In this document: one piece after another, positions 36,001 to 49,800 of the stretch
Layout: every line of letters starts with the position of its first letter
Numbering within the stretch: the first letter of the stretch is position 1
From: Pisaster brevispinus
Lineage: Eukaryota > Echinodermata > Asteroidea > Forcipulatida > Asteriidae
Direction of reading: 5' to 3'
Length of the DNA stretch: 64,000 nt
Assembly (NCBI GenBank): GCA_023634235.1
Contig: JAMKCF010000012.1
Span: forward strand, 17,369,884-17,433,883
Position numbers and translations under genes: made by a program
Notes under the pieces: generated by a model
What the model was told of the DNA's origin: nothing
The model's input: the letters and a program-made list of their open reading frames with translations, nothing else
Database searches by the model: none

Positions 36001-37816
36001 AGAGAGTTTTACACATCGTACAATGTACATGTGTGGTACGTTTATTGTTACTATATTGTTTGAAGGTGGGGTCATGCTGTGGTATTGATCCCAAAAATAA
36101 ACTGTGTAATTTTTATCCGAAAACATATATTTGCTATAAAGTTGGTAATTAATGGTAATAAACATCCTATAAGATTATTTGGTCTGAAGTGCCCCCGTTG
36201 ATTAGAAATCAATAAAAGTATGTTGACAAATTTGAATCTCCATAGATCGCCAACAGGCGACTTTTGGAAATTTCCGTGGTGTCCGTTTGAACGCTGCCCT
36301 CAACGAGGCCAGGGATGCGGTTGTATTACTATCCATGTACATGTATATGGTACCAGCTGTCACCTCCCTAAATGTGGATGGATTTGACATTCTTGATGAA
36401 ACTGCTGTGACAGTTTTTGCTGGTTTTTTTTTACATATACATGTAAGTAGGCACTCTATTCAACTGAAACTTTCACAGGTGACTTTTATTGTATCTTCCT
36501 TGATAATTTTGCCGGATAATTAAATTTAGTTCAATACGAGGAGAGGAACACACAACCATTTTTACTTTAAGGTTGAGTCCTCTGTGAATGTACAATATGC
36601 ATCTGTGAGGGCGCTACAACAGATGGAATGGAAAGTAATGCGCAAGAAATAAGGGGGTGTTGTGATCCTTCACATAAAGGACATGGCATTTTCACTGGTA
36701 ACCATGTTTTCCATTAAAGAGAGATCCTTTTTTTAGCTGAACAGCATTTTTGATGATGATATTTTAGATGCATACCCAGCTCATTGATTTTAACAGTTGC
36801 GTACATTTCGGGGGGGGGGGGGGGGGACGACGTCTGAGGAGAGAAGCTGTTTCATAACCGAAAATCGATCAACAATAAAAAACGATGCATATCTTGGGTT
36901 GTTTTGTTCATGCGCCGAGGGAGTGGAGCGGATGTGGAAAGGACTTTCAGAGTTTTATGTTTGCCTGATGCGCTAGACTCAGCATATAATTGTTAGTCTA
37001 TTCCCAAATGCTATTCTCACATCCTGTTCCCTCACTATTATTCCTCTGTCATGTTCTAAAGTTCTTCTTTATATGAAAAAAAAAAAAATAAAATTACAAT
37101 GATTTTTCCCAGAGCATGATCAATCACAGACAAGACAGAAACGCAGATTGAGCCTGGAGGAATCTTAGCCTGGAGGAATCTTAGCAAGGGTTCACTCAGT
37201 GTACCTACAGATTGTAGCTTACAGAGCTATTTCTCTCAACTCTTGTCCACTGCCGTCTGATGACCTGTGTGAATACAGAACTTTTATTCTGCTCACTTCA
37301 AGGGGAAGAAACATAATTGTATATGTCACTGGCCCCCCAGTTTACACATATGGGGGTCTCGATCCTTTTGTCTTGTTGACCTATGGAAGTATACATGCTG
37401 TACACGTACTGTATCATCGCTGTCATCACTACTGTACATGTACATTATTTGGCCCCGAGGGCTATTCAGTCATTATTTTCTTTCGTTTGTCTCACACAAA
37501 GAATTTATTTTATTTGATTGCAGTCGCATAGAAATTTAATTTGCAGGGGGCCTCATTATTATAAGCTGCTAACTGAATGTGTATTAGAATCAAGTGCATG
37601 TAATGTATACGTGTGCAATTCATTGAGCGTGTTTTTTTTTTTACAAACCACGGGCCCTACTACGCAGACATTTATCGTACTGTTGCTGTCTTTTGCGTAA
37701 TACTTTATTTAACAATATGGAGTACCTATTTACATATGTTCCCCAAAAGGGAATAGACAATGCTGCTATTCTGACTTCAGTTCAGTTACATTGATATGAA
37801 TAAGAGAGAGATACAG

Positions 37817-37847
<31 letters not shown>

Positions 37848-40800
37848 TAAAAACAACAACAAAAACAACAAGGAGATGTCTGCATTATAAAGGTTAATGT
37901 CGATGCCAGCTGCTTATTGCAAGACATTGAATCCTACATGTAGATTGTACCATTTCCTATTTTTCTTTGTAAACGTGCTGGTCAGTCAATTGCACCAATT
38001 AATGTGCATTTGGCTGTCCATCCAGAAATTTGAAATAGGGTGTAAATACTAGTTTGTTTTAAATATGCTTAAAGGAAAAAGTGTCATACATTGCACATTG
38101 GACCACATGTTTTGTGTATATTTGCTCTCTTAAAATGCTGTTATGTACATTGCACATAAATGGGGGAAAAAAGTAGGGCATCTATTGTATTCAAAAGACC
38201 AGGACTGGATTTCACCATTTCACAAAGCACTAAAGGCCATGTTACATGAGACTATTGACAGGCAACCAATTCCACTTCCAGGCAATCTGCAATAAGAAAA
38301 CTCATTAATTTGTCCGATTTTCCCCCAGTTATTTTCTTGGAGATGGTGGGCTGCAGCTAGAAGAATGTCTCTTGTGCTGCCGAAGTGTTCCTTTTGCACT
38401 TAGTGTCGTTGGTTGCCTCCAAGTTGCCTGTAAAAATTACCTGGGTTGACATTGCTTTCAGATTCATCTTAAGATGAAATGACAGTACTACCATAGTGAT
38501 TTGTATTGTGACATCACAATTTGCTTAGCAGTTAAGATTTATTCGTACTTAAGAGAAATCTTAGCTCTTTCTGAAATTGAGTCGCAATTGATAAGGAAGC
38601 AATTTCCCCGGTACTTGCTTTTGTACCCATTTGAAATAGTCCAGTAGGAAGTTAAACTTCACTCATAGAGGATGTCCTTTAATAAAGAAAAACAAACTCC
38701 ACAAGTTAATGACCATAAAAACTTACTTGGTAAAAAAGTACAGAGCGCTGGAAAGCTGTTGATACTGTAAAACCACACCCTATGAAGTAATGTAATTTTA
38801 GAGAAAGAGGTCATTTTTCACCCAAAATTTGAATCTAAGAAAGGCTTCAGTTTGAAGCCTTTTTGCGGGTATCAAAAGCACACAATTCTATGCAACAAGG
38901 TTTTGTTTTATTCTGTCATTTTTTTCTTGCAACTTTGATGACCAATGAGCCAAAATTTTCACAGGTTTGTTATTTTATGCATATGTTGGGATACACCAAG
39001 TGAGGATACTGGTCTTGGATAATTACCAAAAAGTATACCTTGCCTCTAACATGAACAAAGTACTATGTAGGTCTTCTCAGCTGGAGCACCATGCCATAGA
39101 TTGTGCATGTCTCGCTTGTGTTCTAACTTCTGGCATGAACCTTTCGGAGAACCTTGAATATGAGTTACATTAACATCTGGGCCCAATTTCATGGCTCTGC
39201 TACCCCCCCCCCCCCTCGCCCGAATTCTGGGGTTACGATCACCATTCTCCGCTTACTCTGCAAGCGCCAAATTTCTGTGCTTGCTGTGTAAGCGAAGAAT
39301 GCCTAGTAATGTAGAGTACGCATGCGCACAAGTAAAAATTCTCTGCTAACCCTTTAAATATGCTTGATGTAAGTGGGGAATTCCCTGCTTCCGTAAGCGT
39401 TGATTCAATGCTTACGGTAAGCAGAGCCATGAAGTTTGGTTCAAACAAATTCGCCCACTTTTAATGGGTCTCTTTTTCCATCGCCTCGGAATGTCTTTGA
39501 TAGATTGCGCTTTACAACATTGGTATTATTACAATTAGAATTATTGTTAATTAGAATTATGTCATTCAGCCCTGAGGGGTCAACACAACCTTTGTTCCTG
39601 CCTATGTCAAGCTTAGTTTATGATGCGTGATTGACAACATTAGACAAAATTTTTTACTGGGTGAATCTTTAGATGCACAGGCAGACTGCCTATCCGCACA
39701 GTACATGTATGTACCATAAATGAAGGGTAATGTACACAAACATTAACGCACACATTTATACCCTGCATGTCTGTATGAGTTCAGTCTGCAAGTCAAGTAC
39801 CATGCCATAAGTAATGTACATGCAGCTCACATATGGAAAGTGAGGATATTTCATTGCCATTGGAATGATATAATGAGCCAGGCAGAATTTATGCTAATTA
39901 CACTTGATGCCATGAACACATCGTGACCTTGGCCAATATTAAAGATGTTGACATTGGTTTGCCTGACCTAGCTGCATTTATAATGTGATGTTGAAGAGGA
40001 AGGGAAATGGCAAATTCGTTTTTGTGATGTACTCATTTTTCAGTAGATAAAGTCCTCATGTGAGTGGGGAAAAAATTGCAAGTCTTTAACCTCACGTTAA
40101 ATGGTGTAAATTGCCATTGTATTCGATACCCTCCCAGTGCAAAATTTGTCATCATCCAAAACATTCGATGACATCATTCTGAGAACAATGGGTCTGTATT
40201 GTCGGCTCAGTACTACATATACATAAGGTCATTAATTGCAATTTCATTTCCGTAATGATCAAAAAGACGTCAAATGAAAAATGTGTATTAATTTGAAAAG
40301 ATAAATCCAAATCTACCAATAAATGTTTTATTGTTTCTTTTTTTGTGAAACAATTACTTTGGAGACCACTCTTGGTAAGTAAACTCCATTTACCAGAAGC
40401 TCCAAAATATGCAATTAAGCAATTTTATGAAATCCAAGCAAACTGCAATAAAAAGTAATGGCTTTATTGTCTGAGCCGAAGACATGAGCCTCGTAAATGT
40501 ACTTATTAGTCTACAATGTTCAGAGTTTGCGCTTAACTTTTGTAGTTACTAGCCAGCAGGACCAGCTAGCTTGTCATGTTACTAGTCCGTCACCTTTTTC
40601 AGGAGTCAATACTTTAAAGGAAACAGGGATGCTTTTCAACACTGCCAGACAGCCGGACCACTTGGAGTGAATTTGGACTGGTCCTCTAATGTTTTTACTG
40701 GAATTTGGCCAGCGGGCCACTGCTAAGGGGGAACGCTGATGTTGGAAGTGTCCATGTTAGTAGCAGGCATAATACTTGGCATATGTTTGGAAGGGACATT

Positions 40801-43800
40801 ATTCATAGATGTGTAAAATATGCAATGTATAGTGGATTTCTTTGTACATAATGTAATGCGGAACAGTCAACAAGAAAATAAAGCATTCAGTTTAGGATGT
40901 ATCCTCTGTTTTATTTTAAAAAAATTAAGTGTCATGTGTTTTTTTTAATGTAAAAGGCCACACAAATTTCCTGTAATTTGAGGTTCAAATGTTCAACAAA
41001 GAAAAATTAACCAGAGCGGAGTTTGAACCAATGACCTCCGGATTAACGTACCGGCGCTCTGCCTACTGAGCTATCTAGCCCTACATTACATTGTGTTGTC
41101 AATATCTTTGTTTAGAGATGCCAGTTAGAAGCCATACAACCTTTATTTGCCGTGCAGCCAGGGATTACACCCAATTTTTACGATAGTACCTGGGAAGCAG
41201 CAGCCAAGGGATCATGTTAAGGGGATGGGGCTTTCTCATTTTCCAACACATGGACAATGAAGTGTTATTGTATTCTGTATTGTACAAGTAGACACATTTT
41301 TCCTATTTCCCTTACCAAGCCTAATCCCTTTCCAACCCCATCTTTGGCACTTTCACCGTAACCTTCATAGTTCAATGCAATCCAACCAGCGTGATACACG
41401 CTTACAGTAAATGGTATAAAGCCTCAAATTAACCCCGTGCACTCAATCCTTGTGGCTGCCCGTTGATTTCGTTGTGGTGCCCATTTTTGTAGAAATGAAC
41501 ACTTTCTGTTTAGAAGTGCCCTTTAGCATTCGACATTTGGCAGTGCCCTTTCAAGAACAAAGTTCAAGGCCTGATGCCAATTTCATAGAGCTGCTTAAGT
41601 GCCGATTTTGTGCTTACTGCACGATTCCATTTCATAGGCGCTACTAACCGTAAGCACATGAAAAGGCATGCTAACCTTCCGGTGCTTACTGTATGAAAAT
41701 TAATGACGTATAACAATGCAAATCTATGGTGAACGCGCAAGATGGCCGCCTAATTTTCTTGCTAACCTGTGAAATATGCTTATGCTTAAGCAAATTGTTC
41801 TGCTATAGTTAGCACAAATATTTGTTTACCATCAAGCAGCACTATGGAATTGGGCCGTGATAATAATAATAATAATAATATATTGCATTTGTATAGCGCC
41901 TACTGCAGGCCAGCCTCTAAGCGCTTAACATTCAGTATTTCCTGCAAGGTATTTGGGGCTACGTTTTGAAGTATGAGACCTACTCCTTTACATAGCACCT
42001 TGTAATGGTTTACAAGGTGCTGTGGCGCAATATGCAGCCGATCAAACCAGGAACACCGGGGCGGACCCCTTCTCTTTTCGATAAGTGCACTGGGTTCTTT
42101 TTCGTGCGTTACACAACACACGGGACCAACGGCTTTACGTCCCATCCGAAGGACGAAGCAATCATGGTTATGTGTCTTGCTTAAGGACACAGGTGTCACG
42201 ACCGGGGCTCGAACCCACACTCTGCTGATCAGAAACACCAGAGCTTGAGTCCAGTGATCTTATCCACTCGGCCACGACACGCCCAAACCTTTGAACTCCG
42301 GGCAATGTTGGACTGGCTGGTCTGTGAATGAATATACAACATGAATGTACAGTGTGAAGACAGTATAGCCCTTTTCACACGACAAACAAATTACCATGGT
42401 CCCTTGCTATGAATTTTATGATCGCTGATTGTTTATTTGTTGTCACAGTGCATGACTGATTTTGCAAGCTTTCACACGGCCAAACTAAAAGAAACTAACA
42501 ACCATTGTGCGCTATGCAGATGATTTTGTCGGAGGTCTGGACCTCCGACAAATTGTTGCAATGTTTGACAAGATTATTTTACAAGGGACCCTGGACAGTA
42601 CAAAAATTGTTGTCCTTTCACACGAGGTACACAAATGTACATTTTGTAAAATGTTACAACCATGCTACAATTTAGCAAGGGACTTTAGTGTGTAGTTAGT
42701 TTGGTGATGCGGTGGTCTGACAGTACCTGCTTTTTATGTTGTTGCCGTTTTTTTGGAGGAGAGGATAATTATTTTTGACTCTTTCAAACAACACCAGCTG
42801 TTATCTGCTTCAATCTTGCCAATACAGCTGTTCAGCCCCACTGTACATTGTGCACTGTACTTACTGATGCAACACTGGGTAACTCATTCAGTCCAAAATG
42901 GAAAGGTCATTAGTCCATCATGCACACTACCATGTATGTATTTTGTTTTATAGGTGTAGACCACAAAAAGAAGGGAATTTCTCATAGCTATACTAATCAT
43001 CTAAAGTTTGTAAAACAATACGTTTTTATATTTTTCTCCATGACATTTCCCTGTAAAGAATTTATGGTATGTTACAAAAGCCACAAAACAGGCAGGATAT
43101 TCTTCCGATTTCCATTAAAAAACAAAAATTTCCATTGGAAAAATTCGAAGAATTGTGATTAAAACAGCCTGGAAAGTCTATAAAAGCCATTGTACTTGAT
43201 AAACATTTTCAAAATTTGTTTCCTGGGGCCAAATATCATGTGAGTCGGACAAAAACAGCAATACATTAGGGAAGATGATGTGCTGATGATGTTGCAGAAA
43301 AACATACCTCATATGGATATAATATGTACACCTAGACATTTAGAGCACTGAAATGTTAGCCTGGTGGCTGCACACTGCTGGTTCAAACCCAGCTCGCTAT
43401 ATTGTAAGATTGTTGGAGGAAAAAAATGTAACCTTGTTTATAACAACATCTTTTTTTGCCATGTCTTTGCATTATCCAGGTCTGGAGTGTGTTGTGGAGA
43501 GCCTGTTTGGAATCGACTTTGTGAAGAAGATTTCACCATTCAAAGGTATTCAATTCCTCGTCTGTTCAAAAGCAATGTTTAAAGATGATCCCCCTGTGGC
43601 CCTAGGCCCATTTTCTGAAATCTCCTCTAGACGAAAAAAAAGAAAGTGTTCAAGAGGTAAAATTGCTTAGCAGAAAAAGAGGACCAGCCAGAATCCCACA
43701 GTTGTTCACATTGTTGCAACTGGTGACCTGCTATTTTTTGCTAAGCCAACATTTTTGCTAAGTAACTCTTTCTACAGCTTTTGTACTATGTAATTTGACC

Positions 43801-46800
43801 CTTGGCAATTTTTCTTTTAAGTGTTATTTTAAATGCGCAGCGGAGCTACCCTGTACCAAAGTAGAACTGAAGGCCTAACATTACACACATAACACTGTAC
43901 AAGCAGACATGTAACTGTACAGTTGGCAAGGAACATGAGGAATGCATATTTAATCACTTCCTATTATTTCAATATTGTTAATTGTTTTTTTAAATAGACT
44001 GTTTCCTTGTGTGTAGTTTGTTAACTATACGAACAGTTTTTCATTTCCTGAATCAAGACAAAGAAGGGTTGGAATATCTATGACTACACAGTTGTCTTAA
44101 AATGCACGCTTTCAAAATCAGTCGATCAAAAATATACAGGCATGTGAAAGTTCCGTGTTTATGCAGATATCCGCATTTTTTATTTCCCCATTCCGCGTTT
44201 TTTCTCATGGACTCCGCTTTTTCCCTGGCTGCGTCGTGAAAACTATGTACATGTATGTAGACAGTGGTAGACTCCACTTCTTATTTTCAAACGGTATACA
44301 CTTCTTGCACCCAGAGAAACGGAACCGGGCATGGTTGTACTACATGTTTATGTAAAATTGGGCTGCAATTTAAGGTCAAGTTATCTGGTCATAGTGTACG
44401 CGTGCTACAAGCTTTAGGAGAGGAAAACTTTTTGTTTTCAATGTAAGTCATCTGCTGTTTACGGACATTTACATGTTTGTTAATTAATAGTGAAGCAGAA
44501 GTCCAACAGGATTAACTATGGCAAGCATCGATCAAAATTTTGTGAACATTAGGCCTTAAATCTGCAGGTGAAAATGGGGGCCAGCCAAGATACCATGCTG
44601 TTATGGCGTCGTGCTCTACACAAACTATAAAACCGAAAGATGTCCGCTTTTTGTTTTCACTGCCCACCACTTACATGCCTGAATAAAAAGCACTTGATAG
44701 CTGTTGATGTTATGAAACATTGTCAGAAACGACACCCTTTAAAGTGTTGTAGTTTAAGAGAAAGTGGTAATTTTTTACTCAAATATTTGAATCTGAGAAA
44801 GCCTTTAGGCATGATCTGAAAGCAAACAAGGGTGTTATTTTTTCATTATTTCCTTGCAACTTCAACTCCAATTGAGCCCACATTTTCACAGGCTTGAAAT
44901 CTTAAATGCATAATGTTAGGATACACCTACAGTAGTAAGGATACTGGTCTTTTGGAAGTTACCAAAAGTATACCCTGCCTGTAAAGACCAAGAACAAAAG
45001 TACAATGGAAACCAACTCTATCCACTGAGAATCTCTGTAGGACTACCCCTTGACATGTGGCCTGACTCCAGCAAACTGATTGGAAACTTTGAATCCATGG
45101 TAGGCTGACCAACAGCCAATGAGAACACATGGTTTGTTGGTTTAGGGGAAATGTAGCTTATTCATTGGTGATTTCGAGCAAGAAAATGGAAAATGAAAGA
45201 GGGTACAAAACTGTTGTCCTTGGCGCAATTGGGAAACTTGTGTTATAGGGTTAAATCAGGGTCAAAGGTTGATAAATACTCAAAAAAAAGTTTCCTTTGT
45301 GAGAAGCACTGCAGCTGTTGATAGTATAAACGGTTTTGAGAACGGATTCCCTTCAAAGTAATATGGTTTGATTAATATTTCACCTCAAAACATTTTAATC
45401 TGAGAAACGATTCATGCTTGAATTGTTTCTCAGATTTCTGAGGGCTGGTGTCCTTTCACGAATGCTGCAGCCAGAGATATAGTTGGTACCCGCAGTTAAT
45501 TCGCTAAATGTGGATGGATTTGACGTTCTTGTGAAAATACCTTGATAGTTTTTGCTGTTTTGCAAGTAGACACTGTACTCAGCTGAAACTTTCACATGTA
45601 ACTTTTATCGTATCTTCCATTATAAGTTTGCCTGTAAATCAACGTTACATTGACAAATCCAATCTATGATCCTAGAATGTAACTTTAAATTTGGCCAGGG
45701 AAATAAGGAACTTGTGCACAGTGAGCTAGGGAGGGAAAGCTGTGATTCCCACAGCAAACAGTAAGAACACAGCCTCGGAGAAGGCTAGGTACTTGGGAGA
45801 TGTGGCCTCATGCCAAGCATGATTGGTTTGGGCTTCTCAAAAATCAAGCAAATCCTTTTATTTGAGTTTGATGGATGGGATGGTTAAAGGCTTAGTGTAA
45901 ATCAGCCTGCCTGCTTAAAGACGGGTCTTGCAAGTTCTCGTTTCCAGCTGAAATATTCAATTTTGTTTGAAAGATTAAATCAATAGTTGAACTTTTTAAA
46001 TGGTGCAGCATTTATTATTTTGAAGTACGTTTATTTCCGAGTAACCATCCATACACTTTTGGGTTCCTACAAAAAAATGTATTATATTTCTTTGGAATGT
46101 TTTGCCATAAAATGATGCTCATGTTTAACCACTTCCTGTCAATTTCTGTAAAAAAAAATTTTCTGGCGGCGGTATTATTATTTTTCTGAACATTTTGGAG
46201 CTTTTTGAGTAATTGCTTTTCCTTTGAAAATACTGCTGCCACAATGAAACCCTGACTAGACAACAATGGTTCTCATTATTAGTTCCTGGATTTGATGTTG
46301 TCAAGGGAGAACATTGAGTGGTCACTCACCCTGATTCGCAGAACCTTGGTCATGAGCCACAGCCAAAAATCTGCCATGGTATGCTGGAATCTCAGAATGC
46401 TCGGACTTACCTCCTAATGAGTGGAATATAATGTCAAATAATAGTGTCAGGCTGTCCATTCTTATATATGCCATTGCCAAGAAGACAAATGTTTGGAATC
46501 GGGGGTTACTATGGAAAGGGATTTTACTAGGAAAGTTTTCCAGAGCATTTTTTTCGCTCTCTGTACGGATGAAACAAAGCGTATCAGGGAAAGTGCCTGC
46601 CTGTGTACGCTACACAATGGAATGTCAGGGTGGATAAAAATGCAGCAGTCTGGCTGTCAGCAAACAACTGAGGAAAATCCTAAGTTGTTCCGGGCATTAA
46701 AAACGTCTGCCGTAAGTCTGTCCAGAAAACTTTTGCATTGTGGTTAAAAAAGAAAACAATGTGGAAAAAGGGGGATTAGCTGTAGCAAACTGTCTGCCAA

Positions 46801-49800
46801 CCAAAACAGCCTACATGTATGGTCTAAATGCAAAATTCATTAATGGCCTGACGCTCAACCCAAGCAAAGTCTTCCTCAAGTGCTTAATGACAACGCAACA
46901 CAAACATATACATGTAGGCAAGATTGGTGTGCATGTAATAGAAGCAGTCGGGTGGAAAAAGGGCATGAAACCAAAATTAACTGATTGAGCAGAATGCAAT
47001 CAGAAGAAGATGAACAAAGAAAAGTAATCATAATCATTGTGTAATCGACATGAATTTTTCTTTGTGGAATTCGACACGAAAACAATATGAAGCCGGAAGG
47101 TCCTTTCAAGTTTTGAGAAATATTTGTTATCTGCTTCAAAGCAATCAAAACAATGTTGCAAGGTATTATAGCATACATGTCCATGAACCAGTCACAATAT
47201 CCTTCCTACTTTTTAAATCTGATTTCTGATATATGGGTGCTTAGAATAATCAAATTGCCTGAAAAGTCTTTAAAAGCCCTATGTAGATACATAGTTTGTC
47301 CTAGTACCTTTTTCCCGAGAGCCAAGTATCATCCCTTACCAAAATTTCCAATTCAATTTTTCAATTGGAACCAATTGGAGTTTTTCCAATGTTGTGTATT
47401 TGGCACAAAACCAATTGGATCCAATTGGACACAATTGGACTCAGTTGGATTCAGTTTGATTTAATTTGATTTTTTCCCAACTAGACTCAATCGGATATTT
47501 TCATCTACACCCAAAAATAAGTTTTTACCCATTGGTCCGACAGCTTAATAGTCCGACAGATTGATACCGATCATTGGACCATTGAGCAAAAAGTAAATTA
47601 TACCCATTGGACTTACACCAGTGCAATTAACTAATTCTAAATTAAGAAGGGCTAAGATTGGTCTTAACTGCGAATCAGTCCTAATTGCTAAGCAAAGTGT
47701 GATGTCACAGTATACATGTGTGTAGGTCACTTTGGCAACACTGACAACTCATCTTTAGATGAATCGTAGTGCTTTGTGAAATGGAGCCCAGGATGTATCT
47801 TGTTATGATATGAGGGTTGTGATACACTATTGGTAATATTGGACTGTACATGATTGATGACAATTTACGACATCCTTTGATGTTTGTTTTCCGGTCGAAG
47901 GTGCGTTAATTTGTGCTGGTGTTTCAGAACTACATGTAAAACACACAGATGTGACTCGTACCTACCCATAGACCGACGTGTATCAATGCATAACTTACAC
48001 AGTGAGTTTGACAGCATGCTGCTGAGACAATCTGAAAGACAGAGTACATGGGATTATTAAAAAGGAATGGCAATTGTAAACAAAAAAACAAACGAGTTTG
48101 ATTAGCCTTACTTTTAAAAGTGCACCGATACAAACAAACAAACAAACAACCCAACACCCCAACAAACAAAAACTAAAAAGCAGGCCTAGACTTTTATCTG
48201 TGAGAGGGAAAGGCCTTTTTGTTGTTGTAAAAGGGCACTCAATAAAGTTTTGAAGGGGTACCGAAGTAAAGACCATGGACCGAGGCCATGGCTGGTTAAA
48301 CTACCCGTTGACTCGGTTAAGCTTTTGGGCGAAATTTTCCTGGGCTGTTCACACTGGACTGAAGATGGTCAAGTTGCTCATTTGCTCAGATAATTTCCCC
48401 CCCTCCCAAATGAATGTCCAATGCAAAAGGCTTAACAGGATTAATTTCCCTTGGACTTGAAAGATTTTTTAATTGAAACGCCCTTTTTGCTAAATGAAAT
48501 GACCCCGGCTCAGAGACTTGAAATTTCCCAGAGACTTGAAAGATTTTTTAATTGAAACGCCCTTTTTGCTAAATGAAATGACCCCGGCTCAGAGACTTGA
48601 AATTTCCCAGAGACTTGAAAGATTTGTTTAATTGAAATGACCTTTTTGCTAAATGAAATGACCGCAGCCTCCAGCAGAGGTGAAACTCTAGGCAGGAATA
48701 TAGCTTGTTAGGAGGAATAGTTAGTTGCCTATCAAGTCATCCAAGTAAAGCCAGTATAAACACACAATGACGCAGGCCTTGGGTAGGCCGCGGTGTTTGT
48801 GTTTTTGCTGTGATTGCCCTTTGCAAAGCCAAAAACACAAATGTACATTTTCCTCATGGAAGTGCCCCGTACTAGAAAATTGCTTTGCCCCTTCAAGGGC
48901 GAAGTTCAAGGCCTGTTTATGTTTATTTCTTAACAAATTAATATTGAAGCCATTTAATGAGGCGAAACATTGATGCCACCCTTGAGTTCCTTTGTGCAGG
49001 TTTTTAAAAACTTTATTATCTTCCAGTAAACTTGCATCCTTGATTCTAATTGGTTGATCCATAGCAACAACAGTGTGATTTGAACCCATATTGCGCGGTC
49101 CATATCAAACTCTGCATATTGCGCTAGTCTAACTCTGTGTTTTTCGCTATCTTTAGCTGCACATAATGTTTGCTTGTAGGATAAATTTGTTATCACACAC
49201 GCACTCGTGGAATACAGAAAAATATCAGATCAGATAAGGGACGCAGAAGTTGGATTAAGGACACAGAAGCACTCCCACTAGTGTGATAAACTAAAAGAAC
49301 ATTGTGTGTTGTAAACATTATAAAGTAAACAATATGCCATTTGTACAGGAGCTTAAGAACAGTGTAAGTCGGGAAAATTAGTGTCAGACACACCCTGTGG
49401 CTGACTCAGAAAACAAAATATTCATAATTTATAGTATAGTGTGAGGATGTATTCATTGAATAATTGCAATCAGTTAATATGTTTGCGGCACCCGCTGAGG
49501 CTGCCAATTGCAGGATTTTGAACTGGCCTCCTGTCACTGATGGGCAGGCTCAGTGGTCTAGTGGTCAAGACATCTGCTTTAAAATGTGGGGGTTGTGGGT
49601 TCGAATCCCACATGAGTAGCCCTGGGATTTTAATCCCAACAGGACTCTGAAAGCACTGAGTATCCTGTTTGAAGTGACGTAATTCCATTGTAAGCGGCGC
49701 CACCTCATACAAACTGGCTGCAATTTAGCTGCAATTACTCGAAGCCCATAGGAGTTGTATTGAGCTAGTTTTTTGTAAGTGGATTCATACAAGAAAGTTT

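Larger units (their letters stand above)
24125..43479 (+). other. LCORL-like intron 1 (19.4 kb)
   Basis: No coding exon on either strand is recognised. It holds family-A copies (28289 reverse, 30956, 32499), family C (33614, 38457), family D SINE (31603 fragment, 41859 reverse), family E/F (31395, 36277, 38690), an inverted family N copy (40990), family-B relatives (39179, 41577), a TIR element at 35092 and another at 42371. Simple repeats include G runs at 30486 and 36810 and (GA)n at 37819. Repeat-poor AT-rich stretches at about 25.4-26.1, 28.4-30.3 and 39.6-40.5 kb are where I would look for enhancers, but nothing in sequence alone proves one. Confidence 0.6.
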
